From: Fictibacillus phosphorivorans
Lineage (GTDB): Bacteria > Bacillota > Bacilli > Bacillales > Fictibacillaceae
DNA length: 64,000 nucleotides
Direction: 5' to 3'
NCBI RefSeq assembly: GCF_007673525.1
Contig: NZ_VDZU01000001.1
Span: forward strand, 3,050,055-3,114,054
In this document: piece by piece, positions 63,546 to 64,000 of the stretch
Numbering within the stretch: the first letter of the stretch is position 1
How the letters are laid out: each line of letters opens with the position of its first letter
The notes under the pieces: model-generated
Database searches by the model: none
The model's input: only the letters and a program-made list of their open reading frames with translations
What the model was told of the DNA's origin: nothing
Program-made: the position numbers and the translations under genes

Positions 63546-64000
63546 TTAGAAGAAGAAAGATTGTGGTGGTTGCCCAGGTGGAGCATTTAGCCATTGATCA
63601 TAATAGTGTCGAACTCCCTCACCAAGTACACTTCCTGTTTCAAGCTGAGTATCATTTTGGCCACCATCTAGAATAGCCAAGAACGTAACAGTGCTTGAAG
63701 AAGTCATCATTCCATTGGAAGAACCTGAAGGAGATTGTCCACCTTGTGATGATGGAGTTAGCATTTGTGTTTGAGTTACCTTTTGAGTTACCGGATAATC
63801 CGGACTTGTTTTTTGCCGTACAGGTTTATCAGTTTCTTTTTGATCCCTGCTCTTTTTAAGTACTTCTCCACTCGTACTTGCACTAACGGGATTCTCTATG
63901 TCTTTTTCAAAAATTTCTTTTGTCGTCATAACAACTGGCTTTTTAGTTATTGCACCTTTCGTTTCATTAATCGTTTCACTAGTATTCGGTTTGTTCTCCA
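63546..64000 (-). CDS. 5'-truncated low-complexity protein, unknown
   Basis: The frame is open to the window edge; the internal ATG at 63929 lacks a ribosome site, so the gene starts outside. About 151 residues are visible: a polar Lys/Glu/Thr-rich stretch, a Gln/Ser/Gly-rich linker (MLTPSSQGGQSPSGSSNGMM) and a short C-terminal domain (VTFLAILDGGQND, VRHYYDQWLNAPPGQPPQ) ending in QSFFF. It lies 45 bases upstream of the acidic repeat gene in the same direction and is probably co-transcribed with it. Function unknown. Confidence 0.65.
   Translation of the reverse strand, partial: ENKPNTSETINETKGAITKKPVVMTTKEIFEKDIENPVSASTSGEVLKKSRDQKETDKPVRQKTSPDYPVTQKVTQTQMLTPSSQGGQSPSGSSNGMMTSSSTVTFLAILDGGQNDTQLETGSVLGEGVRHYYDQWLNAPPGQPPQSFFF

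Overview
The window is chromosomal DNA from a low-GC Gram-positive rod of the Bacillaceae. Support comes from AGGAGG-type ribosome sites, frequent TTG/GTG starts, sigma-A promoters, a Mn2+ (yybP-ykoY) riboswitch, CcpA-, PhoP- and Fnr-type boxes, helD, topB, hmp, adaA and phoD, and lipoproteins with Bacillus-style lipoboxes. Genus cannot be fixed from sequence alone. I see no rRNA, tRNA, CRISPR, insertion sequence or prophage. Both ends cut genes (a C-terminus at 1-257 and a 5'-truncated gene at 63546-64000).

Layout. (1) 1101-11615, minus strand: a tightly coupled six-gene operon with overlapping ends: Hpt-REC-GGDEF-REC diguanylate cyclase, membrane HEAT-repeat protein, processive family-2 glycosyltransferase, large exported TIM-barrel glycosidase, stand-alone receiver, hybrid histidine kinase. 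It looks like a c-di-GMP and phosphorelay controlled exopolysaccharide system. (2) 12008-19739: CyuA-like enzyme, DHA2 exporter with an operator-type promoter, a run of small genes, and a TerC-type Mn exporter behind a riboswitch with two successive terminators. (3) 19783-30609: a LacI-controlled beta-1,2-glucan (sophoro-oligosaccharide) locus: secreted GH144-like endoglucanase, ABC importer without its own ATPase, 1,2-beta-oligoglucan phosphorylase and the LacI regulator. Three near-identical operators and one cre box link them. (4) 30820-50578: metabolic, stress and repair genes (hmp with an Fnr-type box, helD, an adaA-alkA-ogt operon, a NupC-type carrier, topB). (5) 50874-54524: two Tat-exported phosphatases, each with a PhoP-type box. 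(6) 54823-64000: a PAS sensor kinase, CorC-like protein, small membrane proteins, a second DHA2 exporter whose promoter lies in a 15-bp-arm palindrome, and a secreted, very acidic repeat protein.

Non-coding structure is unusually rich. Three unrelated tandem arrays with exact periods of 20 or 21 bp (two helical turns) lie between genes at 27921, 29021 and 50689. A 142-bp palindromic element with imperfect terminal inverted repeats lies at 38874-39015. Most convergent gene pairs share bidirectional hairpin terminators.

The strongest candidates for an under-described system are the six-gene c-di-GMP/glycosyltransferase/HEAT/glycosidase/phosphorelay operon and the beta-1,2-glucan regulon. All functional names rest on recognised motifs and context; no database search was possible.
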